From CAZAPZ01 sp964487285 (GTDB lineage Bacteria > Campylobacterota_A > Desulfurellia > JAADFJ01): DNA of 7,371 nt. The position numbers and the translations under genes are program-made. The stretch lies in contig CAZAPZ010000080.1 of NCBI GenBank assembly GCA_964487285.1, positions 1 to 7,371 of the forward strand. The letters are read 5' to 3'. This document shows, piece by piece, positions 1 to 6,786 of the stretch (positions are counted from its first letter, which is position 1; each line of letters begins with the position of its first letter). Below the pieces are notes generated by a model. The model had not been told where the DNA came from, made no database searches, and saw only the letters and a program-made list of their open reading frames with translations.

Positions 1-2445
1 GATTAATTGATAAGGATCTGTTTTTCCGCGTATTCCCTTAATTACATGTTTATCGTTTTTTACATCGTTAGTTATGTACGGTTTTTTTATTTTCATGACA
101 TGCCCGGAAACTCCATAACCAATGTCGAATCTGAAATCAATATCGGTCATTTTCCCATTATTGAGATATTTTCTGAATACCATCTGCTTATTTTGATATA
201 AAGCTGCCGAACCCGATGTGGAACCTGTCAATTCAATAGCAATTTCAACAAGTCGTTCAAGAATTATTGAAGAATCTAAAACTTTATTTATCTCGGTTGA
301 AGCATTGGAAAGCAAAAAAAGCTGCTTATTTTTTCTTATAATTAACTCCTCATCTAATTTACGCTTCGTAATATCGTGCGTAATTGATAATATATGAGGT
401 TCTCCGTTCAGTTTAATAATATTAGCAGAAAGTAAAGCGGTTTTCAGACTTCCGTCTTTACATCTGAATTGTGATTCAAAATTGTTAACCGTTCCTTTTT
501 TGCCAAGTTCCATGACAAGTTTTCTGCGGTCTTCCGGAATAGCCCAAATACTAATTTCAGCAGCACGCTTTCCGATAACATCCCCTCTTGTAAATCCTGT
601 AAGTCGAATAAAACCATCGTTAATGTCCACATATTCGCCGCTAATCAGGCTAAGAACAACTGCATCCTGGCTGGTTTTGAAAGCTTTTCGATATTTTTCT
701 TCGTTCTCTTGAAGTATTCGTTCGAGATTTCTTTGTTTAGTTACATCATTAAAAACAAGCACCACCCCGAAAACAGCGCCATCTGCGTCAATTATAGGGG
801 CTGCGCTATCGGCAATATTAAATTCTCCTCCATTTTTTGAGATAAGCACAGTATGATTTGCAAGTCCCACAATTACACCTTCTGCCAATGACCTGTTTAC
901 TGGATTTTCAACCTGCTTTCTGCTTTTCTCATTTACAATACAAAACACCTCATCCAGCGGTTTTCCTTTTGCTTCAGCAAAATCCCATCCAGTGAGTTTT
1001 TCAGCTATTCGGTTCATTCGAACAACTTTTCCTTTGATATCCGTAGCAATTACAGCATCACCTATAGAATTAAGCGTAATTTTAAGCTGATTCTCATCTT
1101 TTTGAGCTGTCTGCTCCGCTTTCTTAAGCTCCGTATTATCACTTGCAGACCAAAGCACGCAATTTGTTCCCTGGAATTTAAATTTAGCAACCTTTGCGAC
1201 AAACCATTTAACACGATTGTTAATTGTTATAAAATACTCATACCGTTTGGTTTTGCCCGTTGAAAGAACTTCATCTATCGCCTTCTGTACAAAATTAGCA
1301 TCTTCCTTAGAAAGCACATCGTGTACGGTTTTGCCAAGCAACTCTTCAGGCGGCCCGTCCAATAAATTTCCGCCATCGTTAAAAACATCAATATAACGTC
1401 CTTCCTTATTCAGAACAATTAGTAGATTCGGTATAGCATCAAGCACCGCACTCATTTCTTTTTTCGATTCTTTAAGTCTTGCAACAGATTCTTCTTTTTG
1501 TTTTGTTATTTCAATATTTTCAAAAGCGTAAGATATGTCTTGCACAGTTTCAAGCAAAAGTTTTATCTCATCATCATTAAAAAAATAGGATGTATCCGAA
1601 TATAGATTATATACACCAATTTGCTCACCAAAAACTTTTATCGGCAGAGCCAATGAAGAACGATAGCCGCGTTTAAGCGCCTCCTCTTTCCACGGTTTCA
1701 TCTTGGGATCAGTTGTAATGTCATAGCAGACAACATATTCTCCGGATTTAAAAGCAGAGCCGGTAGGTCCCTTTCCTTGACCGGAATCGTCTATGCTAAT
1801 TTGCTTCATAACCGATAGATAGCCGTTTTCGCTGCCGCTGTATGCAACAGGAATTACGCTGTTTTTCTCTTTGTCAATAAGACCAAACCATGCCATTTTG
1901 AATTTTCCATACTCAACGGCAACATCACAAACCCTTTGCATTAATTTGTCACGGTTACGCTCATGCACAACTGCCTGATTAATCTGGCTTATCACAGCAT
2001 AAAGCCGCACAGCCTTATTTATCTTTAGTTTCCCTTTTTCTTTCTTTAAAAGCGATCTTTCAAAAATAATAATGCGTGATATTGCGGCAATGCGTGCAAG
2101 CGTCTCAGATTCAGCAGCAGACGATGTTATGTATCCGTCAAAATCTTCCTTTAGACAATATTCCATATTGTCATGTTTGATATTTTTGTTTTTTTCCAGC
2201 AAGAGTACAAAAGTATATTTTAGATTATTGATTTTTTTAATCTCTCGGCATAGCTTACGATCTAAATCATAAAACTCGTGATCAATCAACACGATATCAG
2301 GTTTTATGTTCTCTACTTTTTTAAGACATTCTTTGATGTCGGAAGCTTCTGCCACCTCATAGCTGTCCTGCGTTAAAACTCTTGCTGTAATCTGCCTTGT
2401 ATTACTTAAACGATCTAAAATGAGTATTAAAATTCTTTTGCTCAT
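1..2445 (-). CDS. Multidomain receiver-GAF-PAS-PAS-PAS-GAF signalling protein (C-terminus outside window)
   Basis: The frame is open for 815 codons from an ATG at 2445 to the left edge, so the C-terminus is missing. Domains in order: receiver-like (about 1-120); GAF (about 148-310), opening with LYAVISQINQAVV and KFKMAWFGLID, typical of the GAF_2 type; a charged, probably helical linker; PAS1 (about 328-440); PAS2 (about 450-567, NSIGDAVIATD); PAS3 (about 580-697, KYRKAF start and SITHDITKRK end); and a second GAF from about 706 (IGYGVSGHV). I see no signal peptide or membrane segment, so a cytosolic sensor is likely. The receiver keeps D55 (VLID) but has D11-R12 instead of the acidic pair and lacks the usual Thr/Ser and Lys. 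The output domain (histidine kinase, GGDEF/EAL or HD-GYP) would lie beyond base 1 and cannot be told. The start is supported by AAGAGGG five bases upstream. It is co-directional with the ABC operon but separated by an inverted-repeat element. Confidence 0.93.
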   Translation of the reverse strand, partial: MSKRILILILDRLSNTRQITARVLTQDSYEVAEASDIKECLKKVENIKPDIVLIDHEFYDLDRKLCREIKKINNLKYTFVLLLEKNKNIKHDNMEYCLKEDFDGYITSSAAESETLARIAAISRIIIFERSLLKKEKGKLKINKAVRLYAVISQINQAVVHERNRDKLMQRVCDVAVEYGKFKMAWFGLIDKEKNSVIPVAYSGSENGYLSVMKQISIDDSGQGKGPTGSAFKSGEYVVCYDITTDPKMKPWKEEALKRGYRSSLALPIKVFGEQIGVYNLYSDTSYFFNDDEIKLLLETVQDISYAFENIEITKQKEESVARLKESKKEMSAVLDAIPNLLIVLNKEGRYIDVFNDGGNLLDGPPEELLGKTVHDVLSKEDANFVQKAIDEVLSTGKTKRYEYFITINNRVKWFVAKVAKFKFQGTNCVLWSASDNTELKKAEQTAQKDENQLKITLNSIGDAVIATDIKGKVVRMNRIAEKLTGWDFAEAKGKPLDEVFCIVNEKSRKQVENPVNRSLAEGVIVGLANHTVLISKNGGEFNIADSAAPIIDADGAVFGVVLVFNDVTKQRNLERILQENEEKYRKAFKTSQDAVVLSLISGEYVDINDGFIRLTGFTRGDVIGKRAAEISIWAIPEDRRKLVMELGKKGTVNNFESQFRCKDGSLKTALLSANIIKLNGEPHILSITHDITKRKLDEELIIRKNKQLFLLSNASTEINKVLDSSIILERLVEIAIELTGSTSGSAALYQNKQMVFRKYLNNGKMTDIDFRFDIGYGVSGHVMKIKKPYITNDVKNDKHVIKGIRGKTDPYQLI

Positions 2446-2556
2446 ATTAACCCTCTTTTGTATAGCCTAAAAATCAAACTACTTTTTAACATTCCGGCAG
2501 AAAAGACGAACTACAACCAAGCGCTGAAAGGACACAGCTTCTTATGCATAGTATAA
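2446..2556. other. Leader region between the sensor gene and the inverted-repeat element
   Basis: These 111 bases hold the ribosome binding site of the sensor gene and no coding frame I can support. On the minus strand TATACA at about 2458-2463 could be a -10 box, but no convincing -35 sits at the right distance. Whether the sensor has its own promoter or is read through from the ABC operon across the repeat cannot be decided from the sequence. Confidence 0.4.
2451..2457 (-). promoter_or_regulatory. Ribosome binding site of the sensor gene
   Basis: Read on the minus strand this is AAGAGGG, followed by five bases and then ATG at 2445. It fixes the start of the sensor protein at the beginning of its receiver-like domain. 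Confidence 0.75.
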
Positions 2557-2574
2557 TATCTGATGTTACGCACT
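2557..2574 (+). repeat. Left terminal inverted repeat
   Basis: TATCTGATGTTACGCACT is matched base for base by the reverse complement of 2716-2733. Its core CTGATGTTACGC recurs a third time at 6775-6786. Confidence 0.85.
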
Positions 2575-2633
2575 AAACACAGTTTCAGCAAAAAGAGAAA
2601 GCGTTAGATACAAGGAAGGTTCTTGCCGGCGTA

Positions 2634-2647
2634 GCCGTAGCTACGGC
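2634..2647. repeat. Perfect 14-bp palindrome inside the element
   Basis: GCCGTAGCTACGGC is its own reverse complement, extended by TTGC (2623-2626) and GCAA (2649-2652) as outer arms. No T-run follows on either strand, so a classical rho-independent terminator is not supported. A cruciform or an RNA hairpin is possible. Confidence 0.7.
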
Positions 2648-2715
2648 AGCAAGGTTCCAACGCAGTAGATAATTGCTTAATCTTTTTGCCCTTCGGGTGG
2701 CAATAGTAGCGTATA

Positions 2716-2733
2716 AGTGCGTAACATCAGATA
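2716..2733 (-). repeat. Right terminal inverted repeat
   Basis: Exact reverse complement of 2557-2574, ending 12 bases from the stop codon of the ABC ATPase gene. Any transcript leaving that operon would carry both arms and could fold end to end. Confidence 0.85.
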
Positions 2734-2745
2734 ATAATATTTGCT

Positions 2746-3489
2746 CTAATTTATCTTATCTAAAAATTGTCTAAGCTGAGGATGTAAGTCACTATTTAAT
2801 ATATCATCGGGAGTGGCAGTCTCGGTAATTCTCCCCCTATCTACAAATGCAATTCGGTCTGCAGCCTTTTTTGCAAAACCCATTTCATGAGTGACTACAA
2901 TCATAGTCATTCCTCCTTTAGCCACTGTCTCCATAACATCAAGAACTTCACCTACCATTTCAGGATCAAGGGCGCTCGTTACTTCGTCAAAAAGCATTAA
3001 TTTAGGTTCCATAGCAAGAGCCCTTGCGATCGCAACACGCTGCTGTTGACCACCTGATAACTGCGCCGGAAACATATTCGCTTTATCAACTATCCCTGTT
3101 TTTTCAAGCAATACAGTTGCAGTATCAATAGTTTTTTGTTTTTCGATCTTTTTTACCCTTATAGGTGCAAGAGTAATATTCTCCATTACCGTAAGATGAG
3201 GAAAAAGGTTAAAATGCTGAAAAACCATGCCTATTTCAGCCCTTATTTTTGTGATTTTAGTTTTCCTGCTGAGGATATCTGTGCCCAAGACAATTATAGA
3301 TCCTGAATTGATCTCCTCTGTTCGGTTAAGTGTTCGCAAAAAAGTGCTTTTCCCGGAGCCGGATGCACCTACAATTACTAAAACCTCTCCGTAATTTACT
3401 TTTAAAGAAAAACCGTTTAAGGCTTTCACGCCGTTTGCATATTCCTTGTAGATATTATGTACTTCTACAGCATAGTTTTTATCTGTCAC
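2746..3489 (-). CDS. Polar amino acid ABC importer, ATP-binding subunit (GlnQ/HisP type)
   Basis: This 247-residue ATPase powers uptake of a polar amino acid through the permease encoded just upstream, at the cytoplasmic face of the inner membrane. All catalytic elements are present: Walker A GASGSGKST (41-49), Q-loop Q91, signature LSGGQQQRVAIARA (144-157), Walker B LMLFDE (164-169) with E169 as catalytic base, D-loop SALD (172-175) and switch H201. Length and motif spacing are standard for the HisP/GlnQ family. The start is GTG at 3489, overlapping the permease gene by 11 bases. AAAGGAG (3501-3507) lies 11 bases upstream, a rather long spacing, so translational coupling to the permease is likely. 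The stop is TAG. The substrate cannot be read from the ATPase; GlnQ, HisP, ArtP and GltL are hard to tell apart. Confidence 0.96.
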   Translation of the reverse strand: MTDKNYAVEVHNIYKEYANGVKALNGFSLKVNYGEVLVIVGASGSGKSTFLRTLNRTEEINSGSIIVLGTDILSRKTKITKIRAEIGMVFQHFNLFPHLTVMENITLAPIRVKKIEKQKTIDTATVLLEKTGIVDKANMFPAQLSGGQQQRVAIARALAMEPKLMLFDEVTSALDPEMVGEVLDVMETVAKGGMTMIVVTHEMGFAKKAADRIAFVDRGRITETATPDDILNSDLHPQLRQFLDKIN

Positions 3490-4423
3490 TTTTCGCCATT
3501 CTCCTTTCCAGCAACTGCGTTAAAAACGACAAGGAATACGTAAGCATTAGATACATTGTCGCCACTGTAAACCATACTTCAAACGGACTAAAAGTAGAAC
3601 TTACAATTTCCCTGCCTGCTTTTGTAAGATCTGTTATTGATATGATAGACAAAAGCGATGAGTCTTTGATTAGCGATATGAATTGACCTGCCATTGCAGG
3701 CATTGTCCTTTTGACTGCCTGGGGCAGTATTATATATTTCATAATCTGAAAATAGTTCATACCAAGTGAGAGCGAAGCTTCAGTCTGTCCTTTGTCTATG
3801 GATTGAATACCTGCTCTCACGATTTCTGCGATATATGCACCCTCAAAAACTGCCAAAGCTCCAACTCCCGAAACCATTCTATCGAGATTGAAAACGGTTC
3901 CAATGAAAAAATAGAAGATGAATAGTTGAACAAGAAGCGGCGTGCCTCTTATAAGTTCAATATATGTGACAGCAAGGTTTTTGAGAAGAGGATTTTCTGA
4001 TATTCTCATAAGACCGGTTACAACACCTAAAATCATTGCAAAAAAAATGGCTATTATTGAAACTTTCAGTGTAATATAAAGTCCGACAAGAAGCGGACCT
4101 GCTTTATAGGAACTGTTATATCCTAATTCATCCCCCCTATTAACCACATCCCCCTTTTTAACCTTAATGCTCTCAATCTTAAAAGTTTTCAATACGCCTT
4201 TTATAGATTTAACCGTTAGATTTTCATTTTTATACCCTTGTACAAAACCATCAAAAGGTGCATTTACATTAACATTACTTTTGTAAACTATATAGGATGG
4301 AACATTGTTCCATCTCCATATATAGCTGATTTTTGAACTTGAGATAAATATAGAATAGACGATTCCTATGATCACAAGTATGTAGGCAAAATTCCATCCT
4401 AATTTTACCGGTTTACTCATCAT
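3479..4423 (-). CDS. Polar amino acid ABC importer, permease subunit (HisM/GlnP type) with periplasmic insertion
   Basis: This 314-residue inner-membrane permease is clearly longer than the roughly 220-240 residues usual for HisM/GlnP. A first membrane helix (about 10-30) is followed by a hydrophilic stretch (about 31-108), then the normal transport domain from GPLLVGLYITLKVS (109-122). The EAA loop that docks the ATPase is E215 to P234 (EASLSLG, then IILP), and ELIRGTPLLVQLFIFYF (156-172) is typical of the family. The inserted segment has NAPFDGFV (54-61) and VKKGDVVNRGDELGY (88-102), resembling barrel-sandwich-hybrid (lipoyl/biotinyl-like) folds; that resemblance is inference. The gene begins 26 bases after the binding-protein stop, with two consecutive ATG codons and only a weak AGGA about 13 bases upstream. 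It overlaps the ATPase start. With one permease gene present, a homodimeric channel is likely. Confidence 0.94.
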   Translation of the reverse strand: MMSKPVKLGWNFAYILVIIGIVYSIFISSSKISYIWRWNNVPSYIVYKSNVNVNAPFDGFVQGYKNENLTVKSIKGVLKTFKIESIKVKKGDVVNRGDELGYNSSYKAGPLLVGLYITLKVSIIAIFFAMILGVVTGLMRISENPLLKNLAVTYIELIRGTPLLVQLFIFYFFIGTVFNLDRMVSGVGALAVFEGAYIAEIVRAGIQSIDKGQTEASLSLGMNYFQIMKYIILPQAVKRTMPAMAGQFISLIKDSSLLSIISITDLTKAGREIVSSTFSPFEVWFTVATMYLMLTYSLSFLTQLLERRMAKSDR

Positions 4424-4449
4424 AATATTCTATGTTCCTATAAAAATAT

Positions 4450-5262
4450 TTACTGCACCTTTCTGAGCCAATCATTACTCAAAATCCATTTGCTATATAG
4501 CTTTTTGTAAGCACCGTCATGTTTGATCTGTCTTAAAAAGTTGTTAAGCCAATTCAGAAAATCTGGGTCTCCTTTTCTGATTCCCCACGCAAGCGGCTCA
4601 TAGGTAAACGGTTTATCAAGAAAGGTAAGTTTTCCATGTCCTCTTCTTGCGTAAAAAACCGCATTATACGGCTGATCATAGACAAATGCATCAGCCCTGC
4701 CATCTAAAACTTCCATAACAGCCGCAATTTCCGTTCCATATGTTTCCTCATGTGCCTTAGGAATATATCTCTTTATGGCAAAGTCTCCGGTAACACCCAG
4801 CTTTGTGACTACCGTATATTTTGGATTATTTAAATCCTTATAGCTTTTAATTATACCAGTCAAACTCTTTTTTATCAATATAGTTTGACCGATAATAATG
4901 TACGGTTCCGCAAAGTTTATTTTCAGGTTCCTTTTTTGAGTTATTGTCATTCCGCTCATTATTATATCAAATTTATCTGTCATTAGAGCAGGAATGATGC
5001 CGTCCCACGCCGTATTTATAAGTTTAAGTTTAACACCCATATTTTTTGCCATAAGTTTTGCGACATCAACATCAAAACCTATAATACTTCCCGTCTTACT
5101 TCTCATTTCAAAAGGCATATAGCCTGTTTCAAGTCCAACTCTAAGGACACCTCTCTTTAGAATCTGATTGAGCGTCGATTGCCGCCACACATTAATGTCC
5201 GATGCATGAGCAACTGAACCTATCAGTATTACCCCGACTAAAATAAGAAAAAATTTCTTCAT
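4450..5262 (-). CDS. Periplasmic polar amino acid-binding protein (SBP_bac_3 family)
   Basis: This 270-residue protein captures the amino acid in the periplasm and delivers it to the permease. A signal peptide is clear: MKK, hydrophobic core, then VAHA before S21, with no lipobox cysteine, so the mature protein should be soluble. The two-lobed family 3 fold shows in GVLRVGLETGYMPFEM (38-53), IGFDVDVAKLMAKNMGV (61-77), AWDGIIPAL (85-93) and DIIMSGMTIT (99-108). Expected ligand contacts are R111 (carboxylate) and D197 in FVYDQPY (amino group), assigned by family pattern. The start has GGAGGGG (5265-5271) two bases upstream. It lies between the zinc-ribbon gene (16 bases) and the permease gene (26 bases) and belongs to the same operon. 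The exact amino acid bound is not predictable from these motifs. Confidence 0.95.
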   Translation of the reverse strand: MKKFFLILVGVILIGSVAHASDINVWRQSTLNQILKRGVLRVGLETGYMPFEMRSKTGSIIGFDVDVAKLMAKNMGVKLKLINTAWDGIIPALMTDKFDIIMSGMTITQKRNLKINFAEPYIIIGQTILIKKSLTGIIKSYKDLNNPKYTVVTKLGVTGDFAIKRYIPKAHEETYGTEIAAVMEVLDGRADAFVYDQPYNAVFYARRGHGKLTFLDKPFTYEPLAWGIRKGDPDFLNWLNNFLRQIKHDGAYKKLYSKWILSNDWLRKVQ

Positions 5263-5264
5263 TA

Positions 5265-5271
5265 CCCCTCC
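5265..5271 (-). promoter_or_regulatory. Ribosome binding site of the binding-protein gene
   Basis: The minus strand reads GGAGGGG, then two bases and ATG. It is the strongest Shine-Dalgarno in the operon, fitting the usual need for more binding protein than permease. Confidence 0.7.
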
Positions 5272-5278
5272 AAAAAAT

Positions 5279-5452
5279 TTAATATGATTTACCTTCGGTT
5301 AAAAGCTCTTTGATCGCCATTTCCGCACCGCATTTAGGGCACAAAGGCATACTCTCCTTAGGAAAATGTATAATTTTTGTTAATCTGCACTTAGGACAAA
5401 TAATCTCGATGAGTTCATTTGCGTGCTTACTTATTTTCCTTTTATTTTCCAT
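5279..5452 (-). CDS. Small two-CxxC zinc-ribbon protein of unknown function
   Basis: A short 57-residue frame begins at ATG 5452 and ends with TAA at 5279. It contains two identical CPKC knuckles, C19/C22 and C38/C41, 15 residues apart, the spacing expected of a small treble-clef or rubredoxin-like zinc ribbon. The basic N-terminus (MENKRKISKH) and the short helical tail (AEMAIKELL) are the rest of the protein; there is no signal peptide or membrane segment. AAAGAGG (5458-5464) lies five bases before the ATG, which supports translation. It ends 16 bases before the binding-protein ATG and appears to be the first gene of the ABC operon. Function is not recognised; nucleic-acid binding or protein-protein contact are possible roles for such ribbons. 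The four cysteines in ideal spacing plus a good ribosome site make a chance frame unlikely. Confidence 0.82.
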   Translation of the reverse strand: MENKRKISKHANELIEIICPKCRLTKIIHFPKESMPLCPKCGAEMAIKELLTEGKSY

Positions 5453-5480
5453 CTATACCTCTTTAATTTTGATAGAGCCT

Positions 5481-5509
5481 AAAATAAGTTTACATAATTA
5501 ATTCGTAAA
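5481..5509 (-). promoter_or_regulatory. Possible promoter of the ABC operon
   Basis: On the minus strand TTTACG (5504-5509) and TATTTT (5481-5486) are 17 bases apart. Each matches the sigma-70 hexamers at four of six positions. Initiation would leave a leader of roughly 20 bases before the zinc-ribbon ATG. In this AT-rich stretch such matches arise easily by chance. Confidence 0.3.
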
Positions 5510-5568
5510 AGCAAACTACTATAAAAACTATAAACACTGCTATGTGAAATGGACGCAAATGATATACA

Positions 5569-6456
5569 ATGTCCTTTATGAACAACAAGAAAAAAGAATA
5601 TATCGCCGATTTTCTACTTTTTACGGTAACCCTATTTTGGGGAAGCACATTTATTATCGTTAAACAATCAATAGCTGAAATGCCGGTTTTCGCATTTCTG
5701 GGAATTAGATTTTATATTGCAAGTATTATACTATTTTTTTTTAGCTTCTATAGAATAAAAAATATAAACTTAAAATTGATTCGAGACGGACTATTTCTTG
5801 GAGTTATGCTTTTCTTATCATATGCTTTTCAGACAGTTGCCCTTTTATATGAAAAAGCCACTGTTGTAGGATTCTTAACCGGCCTAAATGTGGTTATGGT
5901 TCCAATCATAGCTGCATTCTTCTTCAAGCGTCTGCCGACTTCTTCATCTATAATCGGTGTTATTTTTGCAGCGGCCGGTATTTTTTTACTTTCATCCAAC
6001 GGCAATTTTTTAGCCAATAAAGGTACTATTCTCGGAATAATATGCGCACTGTTTATATCAATGCACATTCTTTTGACAGACCGATATTCAAAAATATATG
6101 ATATATATCTGCTAACATTTATAGAAATTTTCACAGTAGCTGTATTCTCCAGTATAATTTCCCTAATTTTCGAACCAAGATTTTTACCTGAAACAATCAG
6201 TCATTTCTTGCTATTCTCCTTTATTATAACCTCTGTTTTTGCCACTGCGTATGCTTTTATAGTACAGACAACCGCTCAAAAATATACCACTCCCACAAGA
6301 GCTGCGTTAATATTCACTGCCGAACCCGTATCAGCTGCATTTTTTGGCTATATAATGGGAGGAGAACTACTTACAATAAAAGGATACATAGGTGCCTTTT
6401 TAATACTTCTCGGCATTCTCATAGCGGAGTTTCTTCCATTAAGAATACGAAATTAA
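5569..6456 (+). CDS. EamA/DMT-family transporter (RhaT/YdcZ-like permease)
   Basis: This 295-residue protein is almost entirely hydrophobic and fits the ten-helix drug/metabolite transporter fold made of two EamA repeats, about residues 14-142 and 151-288. Family hallmarks are FWGSTFIIVK (23-32) in helix 1, GFLTGLNVVMVPIIAAFFF (101-119) near the end of the first repeat, and AEPVSAAFFGYIMGGELL (251-268) in the second. Such proteins export amino acids, nucleobases or other metabolites across the inner membrane; the substrate here is not predictable. The start is uncertain: ATG 5569 (M1) and ATG 5578 (M4) are both possible and neither has a good Shine-Dalgarno, the nearest purine stretch being GGA about 15 bases upstream. 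The gene is divergent from the ABC operon. Its TAA stop lies directly against the Msr remnant on the other strand, so its last codons may mark a recombination junction. Confidence 0.93.
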   Translation: MSFMNNKKKEYIADFLLFTVTLFWGSTFIIVKQSIAEMPVFAFLGIRFYIASIILFFFSFYRIKNINLKLIRDGLFLGVMLFLSYAFQTVALLYEKATVVGFLTGLNVVMVPIIAAFFFKRLPTSSSIIGVIFAAAGIFLLSSNGNFLANKGTILGIICALFISMHILLTDRYSKIYDIYLLTFIEIFTVAVFSSIISLIFEPRFLPETISHFLLFSFIITSVFATAYAFIVQTTAQKYTTPTRAALIFTAEPVSAAFFGYIMGGELLTIKGYIGAFLILLGILIAEFLPLRIRN

Positions 6457-6745
6457 TCTGAGTTGGATTATAGATCTAAAAAAACAGTTTTGCCAACTTC
6501 TCAAAACTCACTGATTCCGGATCATAAATAAGCTTGATTGTTTCATAGTGACCCATTAATCCGCTGCAAACTTGTTCATAAGTAGGATTTTTCGTAGTTC
6601 CACCCATATATCCAACTCTGCTGATAATAATTCCATCAACTTTTTGGAAATAATCCTGAATTTCCCAGAAACAACCTTCTGCAAAATATGCTTTATGAAA
6701 TTTTTCAGTAGGAATAAAAGATAGCGAGATAGAATTAACGCAATA
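6455..6745 (-). pseudogene. msrA: Remnant of a fused MsrB-MsrA peptide methionine sulfoxide reductase
   Basis: Read on the minus strand from 6745 the frame gives YCVNSISLSFIPTEK, which matches the end of MsrB, where the catalytic Cys sits in an RxCxN motif. MsrA then follows: YFAEGCFWEIQDYF with the GCFW catalytic site, RVGYMGG, TKNPTYEQVCSG, and a GHYETIKLIYDP stretch. At LAKLFF the frame meets TAG (6476-6478), exactly where the family has Glu. Past the stop the same frame continues IYNPTQIN, matching the usual EIHDPTQ, so this is a nonsense mutation in decayed coding DNA rather than a natural end. Nearly all of MsrB is missing upstream (the Arg of RxCxN is already replaced), and the MsrA C-terminus with its resolving cysteines is missing downstream, where the DMT gene begins on the opposite strand. 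The intact enzyme would repair oxidised methionine. No start codon or ribosome site remains. Confidence 0.88.
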
Positions 6746-6774
6746 AATAAAATTAATTTATCGACACTTATTAA

Positions 6775-6786
6775 CTGATGTTACGC
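6775..6786 (+). repeat. Third copy of the terminal-repeat core
   Basis: CTGATGTTACGC matches 12 bases of the left terminal repeat (2560-2571) exactly and in the same orientation. No opposite-orientation partner is visible within the window, so it is a solo or decayed end. Confidence 0.6.

Larger units (their letters stand above)
2557..2733. mobile_element. 177-bp MITE-like element with 18-bp perfect terminal inverted repeats
   Basis: The ends 2557-2574 (TATCTGATGTTACGCACT) and 2716-2733 are exact reverse complements over 18 bases. ATAA lies just outside both ends (2553-2556 and 2734-2737) and could be a target duplication, though the flanks are AT-rich. Inside are a perfect 14-bp palindrome GCCGTAGCTACGGC (2634-2647), flanking GCGTT/AACGC arms (2601-2605 and 2659-2663), a direct repeat AAGGTTC (2616-2622 and 2651-2657), and a small hairpin TTGCC/GGCAA (2686-2690 and 2699-2703). 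No protein is encoded. The element lies 12 bases after the ATPase stop codon. The structure fits a non-autonomous transposon or a large REP-like repeat; the mobilising family is not recognised. The internal section looks more GC-rich than its surroundings. Confidence 0.7.

Noticed and set aside
7..712. Short frames of 60-76 codons on both strands near the left edge
   Set aside because: They overlap the continuous sensor frame with its GAF and PAS motifs and have no independent support.
2552..2557. Forward TATAAT at the left edge of the inverted-repeat element as an outward or inward promoter
   Set aside because: The upstream AGGACA is a weak -35, and there is no gene on the plus strand to be served; AT-rich flanks explain the match.
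2681..2703. TTGCC/GGCAA hairpin as a rho-independent terminator for the ABC operon
   Set aside because: On the minus strand the hairpin is followed by an A-run rather than a T-run, so it does not have terminator form in the direction of transcription.
3330..3686. Plus-strand 118-codon frame across the ATPase/permease boundary
   Set aside because: It is antisense to two well-supported transporter genes, has no recognisable domain and no ribosome site.
5829..6134. Minus-strand 101-codon frame inside the DMT gene
   Set aside because: It is antisense to a protein with clear EamA hallmarks and shows no family pattern of its own.
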